Assembly: GCF_033568475.1 (NCBI RefSeq)
Contig: NC_133120.1
Span: 80,514,151-80,578,150, forward strand
Direction of reading: 5' to 3'
Origin: Henckelia pumila
Lineage: Eukaryota > Streptophyta > Magnoliopsida > Lamiales > Gesneriaceae
Length of the DNA: 64,000 nucleotides
Shown here: positions 47,564-58,567 of the stretch, one piece after another
How the letters are laid out: the number at the start of each line of letters is the position of its first letter
Numbering within the stretch: the stretch's first letter is position 1
Notes under the pieces: model-generated
Told to the model about the DNA's origin: nothing
The model's input: the letters and a program-made list of their open reading frames with translations, nothing else
Database searches by the model: none
Translations under genes and position numbers: made by a program

Positions 47564-49001
47564 AAAGGAATCGAAGTCCCTAAAATTTAGGAAAAAATGC
47601 AATTTTGGTTCAATATGTTTATCACTTTGTGATTTCAATCCTCTATGTTTTCATGTTTCAGTTTCAGTCCTGCATGTTCCATTTTTGACAATTTAAGTTA
47701 TTTTTTGAAAATGCTTTCGTGACACTATACACGACAGCTCCACATCAGCACTGCATTGGTGCCACATCAATGCCACATCAAAAAAGGGACTAAAATTGCC
47801 AAAAAAATAAGGATAACGGACTAAAATTAAACTGAAATATGAAAATATAGAGGACCAAATTAAATTACAAAGTAACAAACATATAGGAACAAAAAAATAA
47901 TTTTCCTAAAATTTAATGCTCGAGTGTGCTGATTGAGTTCTGAAAGGATCGAAATGCTCTAGCGCAGTTGCAATAACTGGATCGACCTATATGTATATGC
48001 TATAAGAGTCTAATGTAGTATTTGAAAGAGCTAGCTTATAGAAAGCACTTATGAGCTTTTTCTTCACAAAAACTCTCTCAAACACTATTTAAAGCTCATG
48101 GATTTTTTTTTCACGAATTATCATGAAATCTAGTTAATTAGAATATGTGTTCCGTGATTGTAATTTCCTTACTAAATGATGAATTCCTTGTCATGATATT
48201 TTCTTGATCGTTTTGTTTATTAAATTTGTTACAGGCTCCACTTCTAAAACAATATCCAGGGAATTTAAGACTCGCATTTCTGCAAACTGGTTACAGTTGT
48301 CTATCAGCCATTGTATATAGTGCATCCGTGGAGAGAAATATTTCATCATGGAAACTTGGTTGGAATGTTAATTTTCTAATTGTCGCCTATTGTGTAAGTA
48401 ATTTATTAACCATATATATAATATATGTATATATTGGATTATTTATTACTATTTAATTTTTTTAATTTCATTTTCTAATTAATTGTAGGGTATTGTCGTG
48501 AATGGGTTTGTTGGTTGGTTGCAAACATGGGTTATTGAGAAGAAAGGTGCTGTATTCAGTGCCAATTTTGGCCCCTTGGCAGTTGTTTTTGCAGCCATAA
48601 TTTCAATCATTTTCCTAAAAGAAACTCTTTACGTGGGAAGGTTTGTGAAATTTTCATTTCATACTTCAATAATAACGTTAAAGGAGAATCAAGATTCAAG
48701 CAATTAAATATACATTATTTAGTTCCTTCTTAGTTTTTTCCCCTTAAAATACATGTTAATTCTCTATTATTTATTATTGTTGAAATTACTCGAGTACTGT
48801 ATCTTCGAGTGCAGTATTTTGGGGGCACTATTGCTAGCCGGTGGGCTGTATGTTTTCTTGTGGGGTACGAGCAAGGAGTCCAAAAAAGAATCCCAACAAA
48901 ATTTGGATCCCCAGAAACAAGAAGCTCAATTAGATTCCATTATTACATCTATATCACCAACTCATGAAGATTATAATAGACAGAGAAAAGAAGATGATTG
49001 A
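45114..49001 (+). CDS. WAT1-related (EamA/UMAMIT) transporter, array copy 4
   Basis: Six exons: 45114-45364, 46915-47031, 47248-47485, 48235-48393, 48489-48640, 48815-49001; 367 residues. It starts [20 protein letters not shown]. The N-terminal EamA repeat includes [19 protein letters not shown] and [19 protein letters not shown]. The central hydrophilic loop is [19 protein letters not shown]. The second repeat includes [28 protein letters not shown] and [21 protein letters not shown], and the tail follows [14 protein letters not shown]. It is the sister of copy 5; the two proteins differ at only about 20 aligned positions. Two Tourist-like MITEs lie in intron 1, and a (TA)n run plus a Mutator-like MITE in intron 3, none touching exons. 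Family members export amino acids or, for WAT1, auxin; the substrate here is unknown. Confidence 0.91.
45846..46186. mobile_element. Tourist-like MITE, family T2, copy 1
   Basis: Left GAGAGTGTTTGC, right GCAAACACTCCC, flanked by TAA on both sides (45843-45845 and 46187-46189). At 341 bp it is about 95% identical by eye to the neighbouring copy 100 bp downstream. It lies in intron 1 of WAT1 copy 4. Confidence 0.88.
46286..46627. mobile_element. Tourist-like MITE, family T2, copy 2
   Basis: Left GGGAGTGTTTGC and right GCAAACACTCCC are perfect inverted repeats, flanked by TTA (46283-46285 and 46628-46630). It is 342 bp and in the same orientation as copy 1. Each copy has its own 3-bp TSD, so they are two insertions rather than one duplicated stretch. 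The intron of copy 5 has neither. Confidence 0.9.
47518..47561. repeat. (AT)n microsatellite in intron 3 of WAT1 copy 4
   Basis: About twenty AT units, starting 33 bp after the exon 3 donor. Copy 5 has only short TATAT tracts here. Confidence 0.95.
47590..47906. mobile_element. Mutator-like MITE, family U, copy 3
   Basis: It is 317 bp and collinear with the copies at 24935 and 44560. A perfect 9-bp TSD, taaaattta, flanks it (47581-47589 and 47907-47915). The paralogous intron of copy 5 has the unoccupied site with a single taaaattta at 57343-57351, which fixes both borders and shows insertion after the duplication. Confidence 0.95.
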
Positions 49002-49426
49002 TCGAGGATCTGATCAAGCTTGATATGTAGTGTAGTTCGTTGTACAAAAATTAAATCTCGATTGAAGTCGACCTAATCGCGTTAAATTATATCTTGTGTA
49101 ACAATGCAACTACATATATATGATAAAACTTAGATGATTTTATTATAACAATCAAAGAAATGATGCAACTCTTTATATTTCCATTTACATTTACATGGAA
49201 CCCTAAAATTGCAAGTAACAATAATAATATATATTAATATAGATTCAAATTATATATGTCACAACTGAAACGATAAAAAGAACCGAAATTTCATTAGATT
49301 AATAATTTTATTTATTTACATTTTTATTTAAATTATATATTTTATGAAATGATATTAGTGAATAAAGGATAATTTTGAATAATTAATTCATTTCGATTTT
49401 ATATTTGAAAGTTTTATCTTATCTAA
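49002..49426. other. 3' flank of WAT1 copy 4
   Basis: Probable 3' UTR then spacer. It is parallel to 58328-58567 plus 59954-60055 of the sister unit, which is interrupted by a Helitron. No gene. Confidence 0.6.
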
Positions 49427-49977
49427 AAGTTCTTTCAAGCAACTTATAAGTTGTTTTAGAGTTTTTAAACTCTCAAATTTTGTTTGGAATTTTTTTTTTA
49501 AAAACAGCTTATAAGCTGTCAAAATAAGTTGTTTGACAGTTTATAAGCTGTTTTTAAAAAAATTAAGGGGGAGGTACTTTTTTCAAAAAGATCTTATTTT
49601 AATATTCAATCTCACTAAAATATCCTTGAATATTTTCATAAATCTCCATCATATTCTCTACCCATTAAATACTAAATATTATATTTAAAAATAAATTACA
49701 AATCACATAAATTTATGTTTATTCTAAAACTATTTTCGTATGTGTATAACTCAAAATTTTATTTTCATAGAATTATACTTTTTTGGGTAATTTTGACAAT
49801 AAAAAGATCTTATAATATCAAACATATCAACATTTTTAAGTTGTTTAAAATAAGTTTATCCAAACACTTTAACAGCTTATTTTTAAAATAAGTTCTAACA
49901 GCTTATAAGCTCGTAAAACAGCTTTTAAGCACTAGGAGGTTATAAGGTCTTTTTAATAAGTTTAGGCAAACACCCTC
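49427..49977. mobile_element. Tourist-like MITE, family T1, copy 3
   Basis: The right end CAAACACCCTC is followed by TAA (49978-49980), with TAA also at 49424-49426. The left end has diverged (AAGTTCTTTCAAGC). The sister unit at about 60045 has one uninterrupted ATCTAAAAAGATAAT, an apparent empty site. The body matches 38463-39073. Confidence 0.82.
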
Positions 49978-50145
49978 TAAAATTAAAAAAAAAAAAAACC
50001 TAATTAAAATACCGAAATCTAAACCGAATTTGGTTTGTCGGGGGCAAAAGATGATTTATTTATGTTTTTAAATAAGTAAAAGAAAATCCTTTCAAAAAAA
50101 AGTAAAAGAAAATAAAAAGGGACTGGTTGGGACTCTGCGCCAACT

Positions 50146-50628
50146 AAGGGTGAGCAAAATTTCGGTTAAACCGAATTAATCGACCGAACCGAATCAATTC
50201 GGAAATTTGGTTCGGTTAATTTCGGTTTTTATGTTAGAAAATTTTGGTTAATTCGGTTCGGTTTTCGATTTTCTTAAAAAAAATTCGGTTAATTCGGTTA
50301 ACCGAATTATAAATAATTAAATTTTGAAATTTTTTTAGTATGCCTTATATATAATTTATAATATATTTTTAATGGGTTTATATTTAATATTTTACTTAAT
50401 TTTTTATATTTTAATTTTTTTAAGATTAATATATTTTTATAATGATAAAAAAAAAGCATATTTAAATTATTAATTTTATAATTTATTAATTTTTTAATTT
50501 TTTTTAAAAAATCGGTTAAATCGGTTTTAATATAAATTCGGTTTGGTTAACCAAAAAATAATTCGGTTAATTTAATTTCGGTTAATTCGATTCGGTTTTT
50601 GACCGAATTAACTGAATGTTCGCCCCTA
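50146..50628. mobile_element. Mutator-like element in the duplicated PHD-gene leader
   Basis: Left AAGGGTGAGCAAAATTTCGG; right end reversed TAGGGGCGAACATTCAG. Rich in the words TTCGGTTAATTCGG and AACCGAATT, which form inverted pairs through the ends. A perfect 9-bp TSD, gcgccaact, flanks it (50137-50145 and 50629-50637). The sister sequence at 61990-62000 has one gcgccaact in uninterrupted context, the empty site. It is 483 bp with no transposase. Confidence 0.93.
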
Positions 50629-50637
50629 GCGCCAACT

Positions 50638-50841
50638 CCTCTTTGCACTTCACTCGAAGATTTTGCGAGGACTCGATAATATGTGTCATCTAAATCTCCT
50701 TAAAAAATCAAAGCTTTTGTTTTCATATTCAAATGTGATCGCGGCAATTACTGAAGAAACTCCATCTCTCTGTTGGGTTCGAGTGATTTTGCTTGCGTCA
50801 TGGTATGCCAATCTGGCTTTTCTTGTTCTTTTCCAGGATAA
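50638..50841 (+). pseudogene. truncated duplicate of the 5' end of the downstream PHD gene
   Basis: 50093-50145 and 50638-50841 together match 61945-62197 closely. Shared segments include GGGACTGGTTGGGACT, CTTTGCACTTCACTCGAAG, GATCGCGGCAATTACTGAAG and TTGTTCTTTTCCAGGATAA. The match includes the presumed start codon and donor (TCATG|GTATG here). It stops abruptly at about 50841, where hAT-derived sequence follows, so none of the PHD coding exons were carried along. It could still act as a promoter and leader. Confidence 0.82.
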
Positions 50842-51290
50842 CAGTCAATCAGAGAAAATGATTTGTTTGATGATTACACAAATAATAATGGTCATGCTCG
50901 TGTTGATAAAAGGTCGATGGGGACTAGATTGAATACAAGTACCGATGATTTTTTGGATAGTAATTTTGATAAAAAAGTAGCACTTGAGTGTGAAATTTAT
51001 ACTGATCTGAAGATTGAGCTAGATCATTATTCAGTAGACAAAGTGTTGCCAAGAAATGTTGATTTTTACTTATTGGAGTGGTGGAAGACCAATGGAATCA
51101 AGTATCCCACTTTGATGAGGATGACACGAGATATGCTTGTCATTTCAATATCAACAGTCGCATCAGAATCTGTATTTAGTACAGTTGGTATATGGTGAGT
51201 CCTCGTAGAAGCAGGCTTCATCCAGAAAACCTTAAAAGCATTGATGTGCACTCAAAGTTGGTTATTGAATGAGAAACAAGGTAATATAAA
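50842..51290 (+). pseudogene. fragment of a hAT transposase (C-terminal dimerisation region), decayed
   Basis: The frame to 51198 contains KVALECEIYTDLKIELDHY, VDFYLLEWWKTNGIKYPTL and ISTVASESVFSTVG. This is the hAT C-terminal dimerisation domain typical of RICESLEEPER-like proteins (LxWWxxNxxKYPxL and STxASExxFS). Two frameshifts (about 51190 and 51235) separate it from the usual SPRRSRL- and ALMCTQSWL-type ends, both visible in other frames. The DNA-binding and catalytic parts are absent. It abuts the truncated PHD-gene leader. Confidence 0.85.
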
Positions 51291-52229
51291 TTGAATTTTA
51301 GTTTTTATTGTTTTTGAATAAAAGTATTATTCATTTACAATCTACAATAATGATTTGTCTCCTTCATTGAATTTTGTAGCTAATTAAAAATTCGCAAGAA
51401 ACAGAAGCATATTACATCTTCAATTGAATATATATGATGAAGATGTGTACCATTGATATTGATGGGTTAAGTTTTCAATACAACTTAATTTTGTTAAATT
51501 AGATATTGAAAGTAAACTATTGGGTCAATTATTTATATCACTTTTCATCATTTTTCAGGACTCAACAATGCCAAGTTATGAAGACATTTATGATTAGTTT
51601 GGAGTTGAAACTGATCTGGTTTACTCTTTGGATGATAATGCATGTTTACATATGATTAAATGAGGGGTAGCCCATAGATGTTTAATCCGTTGAATTATGA
51701 ATTTTTGGATATGATGTTAATTCAAATTTACTTTTGTAGGATGATGTAGTTGAATTGAATGATGAAAATTATTGGTATAGAGATGAAGTTAAGTTTATAG
51801 GATAATTATGTTGGAATAAATTATTTCTAATATTTTGTTTCTTTTTTCTTTGATGTTTACTTTGCGAATTTTTATCTTTAATCATTTTTCTTATTCTTCA
51901 TTTAAAGAATTTGGTAAATATTCATAGTTTCATCAAAATAGTTCAAAAATTGAGAAAAATCAATTGTAGGTGGTAATAAGTAATAAGATATATGGGTAGG
52001 ATATGGATATCCGATCCTCCAACGGATATGAGATGAAATTGAATATCCGATGTATATGAGGATGAATTTAATAAATAGGTATTGTGATGGAGATACGATA
52101 TATTAATCATACTCGACTACTCATTGTCATCCCTAATGGCAAACTGACCCGTCTTAACTAATGGCGGGTTGCAGTGTATTACGAGTCGCCCTACACGGTA
52201 CAGTTAGCTCATTTTGATGGTGCTAGCTA
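51291..52229. other. spacer between the two duplication units
   Basis: No gene. About 51985-52135 has GGATATCCGATCC words and ends ATTGTCATCCCTA, the right end of the TAGGGATG-type hAT family. Part may be the remaining 3' flank of the hAT gene. Confidence 0.45.
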
Positions 52230-53043
52230 GATTTGTTAAATAAAATGACATAATTTTGAAATTGATTATATCTTACTATTTAGTTGTGATCACGCTGATA
52301 CTAACCAAATTTTAATTAATTTGATTACGTCTTACTTAAAAGAGATAACCCATATAAGAGACCCGTCTCAAAGAAATAACACTTAAGACCGTCTCATAGG
52401 AGTGTTTGTCTATTTAAAATTACAATTATATATACCATATAATTATATAAGTTTATCAGTGATTTTTTTTTCCAGAAATAGCCTTTACTTTTAAATCTTC
52501 AATACTTTCCTTATATGTCTTCTTCTTTTTTTTTTTTTTTTATAAATCCGATCGTATTTTTTCTATATTTTAAAATTGTTAGATAATCTATCCCTCTTAA
52601 TACTAAATATAAAAAAAATTTGAAAATGAGAAAAATTACTATATGTTTTTGATAAATATTTCAACGACCGATTCGATGGAAAATCACTGATCAGGTTCGA
52701 AATATATACTCTAAAAAATCATTTTAACGGTTGAACCGGTCAAGAACCGGTTCCATCGATTTTTTTTAATTTATTTTTTGATTTTTTTTTAATGTTGAAA
52801 CTTTTATTTTATATTTTATTATACATATTACATATTTATATGAAATTTTTATTTCGTTAAAAATATTATTTTAATAAGATTAGAGTTTTATTAATTACAT
52901 TATTTAAAAAATATAATTATAATTAATATTTTTAATATATTTATATATTTATCTAATATTTAAACTCTGATAAATATATATTTTTGGCTATATATAATTA
53001 ATTTAAATATTTTAAGGTTTTAAAATTTAAAATAAATTATTGA

Positions 53044-53090
53044 TTATATTATATTATATTATATTATATTATATTATATTATATTATATA
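53044..53090. repeat. pentanucleotide (ATATT)n microsatellite
   Basis: About nine ATATT units in a row; a shorter run lies at about 53740-53760. Confidence 0.93.
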
Positions 53091-53891
53091 AACAATTTTT
53101 CGTTCCGACCGTCCGATTAAAACGGTTCAACCAATTGAATCATTTTTTAAATGTTGACCGGTTCGATCTTTGATCCGGTTATGAAAATATTGCATCAATT
53201 GATGTTGCTAGCGAGGAAATTAAACATTTACATATAGACGAAGCACGACAAGAATCAGTTCGGTTACAGAAGCATTTTGCTTTAAAAAGTGTTGTTTTAA
53301 AGTTGGTTTTAAAAAATATTTTTTAAAGTAAAAATTGTAATAATTTTATGTTTGGATAAATAGATTGAAAGCATTTTTTTTAGTTGAGTTACACAAAAAA
53401 AACATCTGAAAAAGCTATAAATTAAATATGAGTTTTTTTATAAAAAAAAAACACTTATTTTGGTTTAAATAAGTGGTTTTAAAAACACTGCAGATCTATC
53501 CAAACACATATATTGAAACAATAAAAATATTTTTTTAATAAAAAAACATTTTTTATCTCGTAATTTCTAATCCAATTAAACACACTAATATCTAATTTAA
53601 AGATGTTTTTGGTCAGCCACTGATGTTTTTATTTTCCTTCCGTCTTGGTTTTAGTGCGGTATGCTTCATTAAACTCACTAATGTCCATGCATGATATTTG
53701 ATTTTTTTTATTACCTATAATGACGGTTTATGAATTTATCATATTATATTATATTATATTGTATATGCATTAATTAGTTGGAATCTATTATGCACCAGTA
53801 CGAAATATGCATGTGTACACGTGGATGAATAGCTCAGGCTGGCTAATATATTAATGTAATTAAGATGAATATGAAATATATACTTACCTTG

Positions 53892-53898
53892 TATATAT
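53892..53898 (+). promoter_or_regulatory. candidate TATA box of WAT1 copy 5
   Basis: TATATAT followed by TATTCTGCACTTAT, matching the copy 4 site and about 88 bp before the ATG. Confidence 0.38.
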
Positions 53899-53980
53899 TA
53901 TTCTGCACTTATGTTACTGAAAAAATCAGATATTTAACATAAAAAAAAGGAAGCAACTGAAATTAATTAACCTAATTAGG

Positions 53981-56900
53981 ATGCTAGAGAAACAGAAACC
54001 TTACATTGCTGTGATGTTTATACAGCTGAGCTTTGCAGGGCTATTCTTGCTAGCTAAGTTGGCGATTTCGGGTTCGGGGATGAAGCCGCCGGTGTTTGTT
54101 GCATATCGACAGGCGTTCGCCTTCGTAACCTTAGCTCCATTTGCATTCATCTTCAACAAGGGATCTGCATCCATTACTTCACAGCTTCCATGGCATGCAC
54201 ACCTCAAGATTTTCATTATTTCCTCTTACGGGTACGTATCAATATTAATTAATACATATATAGCTTAATTTTGAACCATCTCACGAAATGATTCTACCTC
54301 AAAGCTACAGATCACAACTGACCATCTACGTATCAATATTATATGCATTAAAACGAACATCTTATATGTAAACGTTTTTTTGTTTATTTCGTTTTTTTAA
54401 AAAAAAGAAATATATAGTTTGCTATTTTTTTAAAATATACGTATGAAAGGTAATTTAAGTGGGAGAATAACAAATTTGATAAATCGATTTAGGTAGTATT
54501 TGGGAGAGCTTTTAGAAAATATTTCTTAATTTTTTCTTCACAAAGTTGATAAATAATTCCTAAAAACTCTCCCAAACAATACCTTATAGTCTAACTAGCT
54601 AATGAATAGTGATCAAGATTAAGCTCTAGTTCAATGTTGTGTGTTTTTCGCTCGCAAGCGCATATGTCAAGTTTTAATATATGATAAGTTGAGTATTGTT
54701 CCCACGAGGATTGAAAATTTATATTCACATCAAATCCTGTAATTAAAATAATCTCAACTTTATTTAAAAAATCAAAGTTTTAAATTCAATAAATAAATTA
54801 AATTAAATTAAATGAACCAGAATTTCAAGGAAGTCTTTGGGTACACGATCTGAGACGGGATCTAGATACAAGATTTCACCCAATATTTTTCATTCATGTA
54901 AATCATATTAGTTGATAATATCACTTATTCCAATTTATAGGCCAAGATCCCATAAGTGTTATTTATTGTCTCTTCCGAGTGCCGAGTAAATTTATTATTT
55001 TAATGTCAGTTTCGATATCTCTATCAAAAATCAAACATATAAATAATTTAATCAAGTCATATGGTTCTATTTCAATGACCTCAAAGGAAATTATAGGCCT
55101 CTCGAATTCTACAAAAAATTCTAGGTTGTGTTTTCCTATGATCCTATTCAAAATCGTCTGTTTCGAGTATCAGATTTCAAATAAATTTAACATTCAATCT
55201 ATGACAAGTTAATTGAAAGGCAATCAAAACAAGAATATACAAATAAATTGTTAAGAACAAATAATCGTAGGCAAAATAATATTCAAAACATGAAAATCAA
55301 ATCAAGATCCGTCAATCTCTATAAACAACTAATAAATTTATAATGAAATTATAATCAAACACATAGATATATCCAAAAAAATCTCATCATAAATGAAGAC
55401 AGATAATAAAAATCATCAGTCATCTGTCTTGTGATTCGATTATCCCTTGTTGTTCGCTCCCACGTCTCAAATCCAATTCCCAAGACTTCTTGAATGTGTA
55501 GTTTTGTGTGGTTGTGTTGTTTGGGTGTTATCGTATGAAAGAAGTATGAAAGGTGGTAAAAAGTCCCCCAAAAATCAGCTGTCGTCTTTAATTTATAACA
55601 CAAAATCATCAACGGGCCGAAAACGGCGCATACAAGCCCAAAATAGACAAGTTTCCAAAATCTGAATTTTTGTAGCGCCTTCGGTAATGAGCGCAGAGAC
55701 TCTGTCCATATATAACGCAGAGGCGCTACCTTCTTTCGGCGACCAGCGCAGAGGTGCTCTAAGACAGCGTAGCTGCTCCGTAAAATTTATGGGTATAGCG
55801 CCGAGGCGCTAGACTGGCGCAGGGGTGCTGTCTGTCTTCTTCATTTTTTATTTTTTTTTTCTTGAATCTCGATCTTTTTTTCCATCTCTTCGCTTTCTCT
55901 TACTTTTTTTTCACTCGATTTCACCACTTTTTCTCAACAAAAAAAGATTGTTACCTAAACTCCTGTAAATAACACAAACAAACACAAACACATATAATAT
56001 TGTTTGATACATAACAAAAGCCACATTAAATCATATAAGATATAAGCACAAAATTAATAACTAATTTATTTCGTTTGCGAATTATAAGCCAACAATGTCT
56101 AGACCCACCTCATTACTTCAATGAAAAATACAAAAATCACAAAAAGAAACAAACAAAACAAAACAAAGTCAAATGGCTAATACTTATTAGAAGTCCCCAA
56201 AATCATAATGATCAGTGGAAGTTCTAGGATCAAGAATTCAAGATATTTACGGGACTGATTAAACTCAATTTGGCCAACTTGAATGGAGGACCAAAATAAT
56301 AAAGATCGAGAATAACATAAAAGACGTTTGCAATTTTCCCTTTATCATTTATAATAAAATTACCTCGATCGAGAATGAATATATTAGCACGATTTTCATA
56401 TTCTAATGATCAAGGTTAATTTGATAAACGCATGCATTCTTGATTAAGTACTAATTAAATTGCAGGCTCACACTGACAATGATTCTAACCCTAGTTGGAT
56501 TGAAGTATACTTCTGCGACATTTGCTACCGCCACTCTCAACATAGCTCCGGTACTCGTCTTTGTCATGGTTGTTTTTTGCAGGTAATTAACTAATATCGA
56601 ATGAGGGTATTTGCAACGTCTAGGCGGAGATGCTGCAGATGAGGGGCGTCTACCGCCCCTCTCAACGCCTCCTAGCGGTTGAATTTAACAACGGCCATTT
56701 TATTTTCTTTTAAAAAAAATACAAGTGCACGCGATCCACGGACACAATTGTTAAATAAAATTTGTTTTTATACTATATATTAAATTTAATTTTAATAGTG
56801 TTTTGAAAAATAAATATAATGAATTTTATGGCTATGTCTCTGGTCATATATATATATATATACGTAAATTTTCAAGTCTTTTCCCATAAGTATATCAAAT

Positions 56901-58327
56901 TAATATTAATTCATAGAACAATCAACTGAATTTCTGATCGAATATAAGATTAAAATATTGTAGGATCGAGAAGCTAGCCATTAGAGAATGGCATGGAGTG
57001 GCAAAGGTTTTGGGAACAATGTTTGGTTTCTTAGGAGCAATGGTCTTTACTTTCTACAAGGGCCCTTCTCTATTTTCATCTTCACATCATGAAAACCCTA
57101 CTTCTTCGATATCGGAAAACAACACTCGCACAACGAAAGACTGGATCAAGGGCTCTGCTCTGTTGCTGGCTGGTGAATTTACATGGTCCATGTGGTTAAC
57201 CATGCAGGTAATTGGATCATGACTAGTACTCTATAAGAAATTAAATCACACTTTCATATATTATATATTGGTCATATATATACATAGATAGCCTAATCGA
57301 TTTGGTGCATATAATATATGCCAGAGGAATATTCCAAGTTCATAAAATTTAATTCACGAGTTCAGGTTCACGAACTCGATCGACATATATCTGTATGCCA
57401 ATTCTTTTGGATTAATTTGCTTCATGCACGTATTATCAGGATGAACATACGTTAGTTTATAGATCATATATATATATGTGTTTCGTGATCACAATTTCCT
57501 TAACAAATGGCGAATTTCTTGTCATGATATTTTCTTAATCTTTTGGTGCGCGCATTTGAATTTTGTTACAGGCTCCACTTTTGAAACGATATCCAGGGAA
57601 TTTAAGACTTACGTTTCTGCAGACTGGTTACAGTTGTCTATCAGCCATTATATATAGTGCATCCATGGAGAGAAATATATCATCGTGGAAACTTGGTTGG
57701 AATGTTAATCTTCTAATTGTTGCCTATTGTGTAAGTAATTTATTAACTACCTATATATATATATATATATCGGATTATTAATATTATAACTATTTAATTT
57801 TAAAATTTCATTCTAATTGTAGGGTATTGTTGTGAATGGGTTTGTTACTTGGTTGCAAACGTGGGTTATCGAGAAGAAAGGTGCTGTATTCAGTGCCAAT
57901 TTTGGTCCCTTGGCAGTTGTTTTTGCTGCAATAATTTCAATCATTTTCCTCAAAGAAACTCTTTACGTGGGAAGGTTTGTGAAATTTTCATTTCATATTT
58001 CAATAGTAAACATTAATTATTTATTTCTTCTTAGTTTTTTCCCCTTAGAATATATGCTTGGCATGCCTGTTAATTCTCTATTATTTATTATTGTTGAAAT
58101 TATTCGAGTAATGTGTCTTCGAGTGCAGTATTTTGGGGGCACTATTGCTAGCCGGTGGGCTGTATATTTTCTTGTGGGGTACCAGCAAGGAGTCCCAAAA
58201 AGAATCCCAACAAAATTTGGATCCCCAGAAAAAAGAAGCTCAATTAGATTCCATTATTACATCTATATCACCAACTCATGAAGATTATAATGGGCAGAGA
58301 AAAGAAGATGATCGATCGAGGAATTGA
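53981..58327 (+). CDS. WAT1-related (EamA/UMAMIT) transporter, array copy 5
   Basis: Six exons: 53981-54231, 56466-56582, 56964-57207, 57572-57730, 57823-57974, 58129-58327; 373 residues. The start [20 protein letters not shown] is identical to copy 4. The two EamA repeats contain [95 protein letters not shown] and the final [14 protein letters not shown] tail. A changed stop context adds four residues (RSRN) beyond copy 4. Intron 1 is 2.2 kb because of a probable solo LTR, and intron 2 has a short GC-rich insertion. Intron 3 lacks the Mutator-like MITE of copy 4. Predicted ten-helix transporter of the UMAMIT family; substrate and membrane are not deducible. Confidence 0.91.
54635..56094. mobile_element. 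probable solo LTR in intron 1 of WAT1 copy 5
   Basis: The 1,460-bp segment is absent from the copy 4 intron, where CAACAATATCTAGATCCAC (about 45808) matches CAACAATGTCTAGACCCAC at the right border here. It begins TGTTGTGTG and ends AAGCCAACA (TGTTG...CAACA). The left part has CGCTCGCAAGCGCATATGTCAAG and GTTCCCACGAGG, words often met near plant LTR starts. No TSD matches cleanly, so the LTR identity is tentative although the insertion itself is clear. It includes a tract with many AGCGC/GCGCAG words (about 55670-55840). Confidence 0.62.
56600..56765. repeat. GC-rich insertion in intron 2 of WAT1 copy 5
   Basis: About 165 bp with CGTCTAGGCGGAGATG, GGGGCGTCTACCGCCCCTC and CGCCTCCTAGCGGTTG is present here and missing from the parallel intron of copy 4. 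The inner words pair as hairpins. It is probably the remnant of a small DNA element. Confidence 0.55.
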
Positions 58328-58567
58328 TCACGCTTGATATATAATGTAGCTCGTTGTATGAAAATTAAATCTCGATTAAAGTCAACCTAGTCGCGTTAAA
58401 TTATATATCGTTTGTAACAATGCAACTCTTTATATTTCCTTTTACATTTCCCTAAAATTTCAAGTAACAACAATAACACAGCTTCAAATTACATGTCACA
58501 ATTGAACCGATAAAAAAACTGAAATTTCATTAGATTAATAATTTATTTATTTATAATTTTATTTAAA
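58328..58567. other. 3' flank of WAT1 copy 5
   Basis: Probable 3' UTR and spacer, parallel to 49002-49335. It ends exactly where the Helitron begins. Confidence 0.6.

Larger units (their letters stand above)
52230..53980. other. left part of duplication unit B, upstream of WAT1 copy 5
   Basis: It parallels 43775-45113 with differences. A segment at about 52336-52430 with ACCCGTCTC and ACCGTCTCAT is absent from unit A. A T-run lies near 52527, a (TATAT)n run at 53044-53090, and a GC-richer CCGGTT segment at about 52665-53180 that also looks inserted. No gene. Confidence 0.6.

Noticed and set aside
50663-50932. 89-codon frame resembling the 60-codon frame at 62044-62226
   Set aside because: The likeness comes from the duplicated leader; upstream parts are in different frames and the leader looks untranslated. 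Kept only as a possible chimeric transcript.
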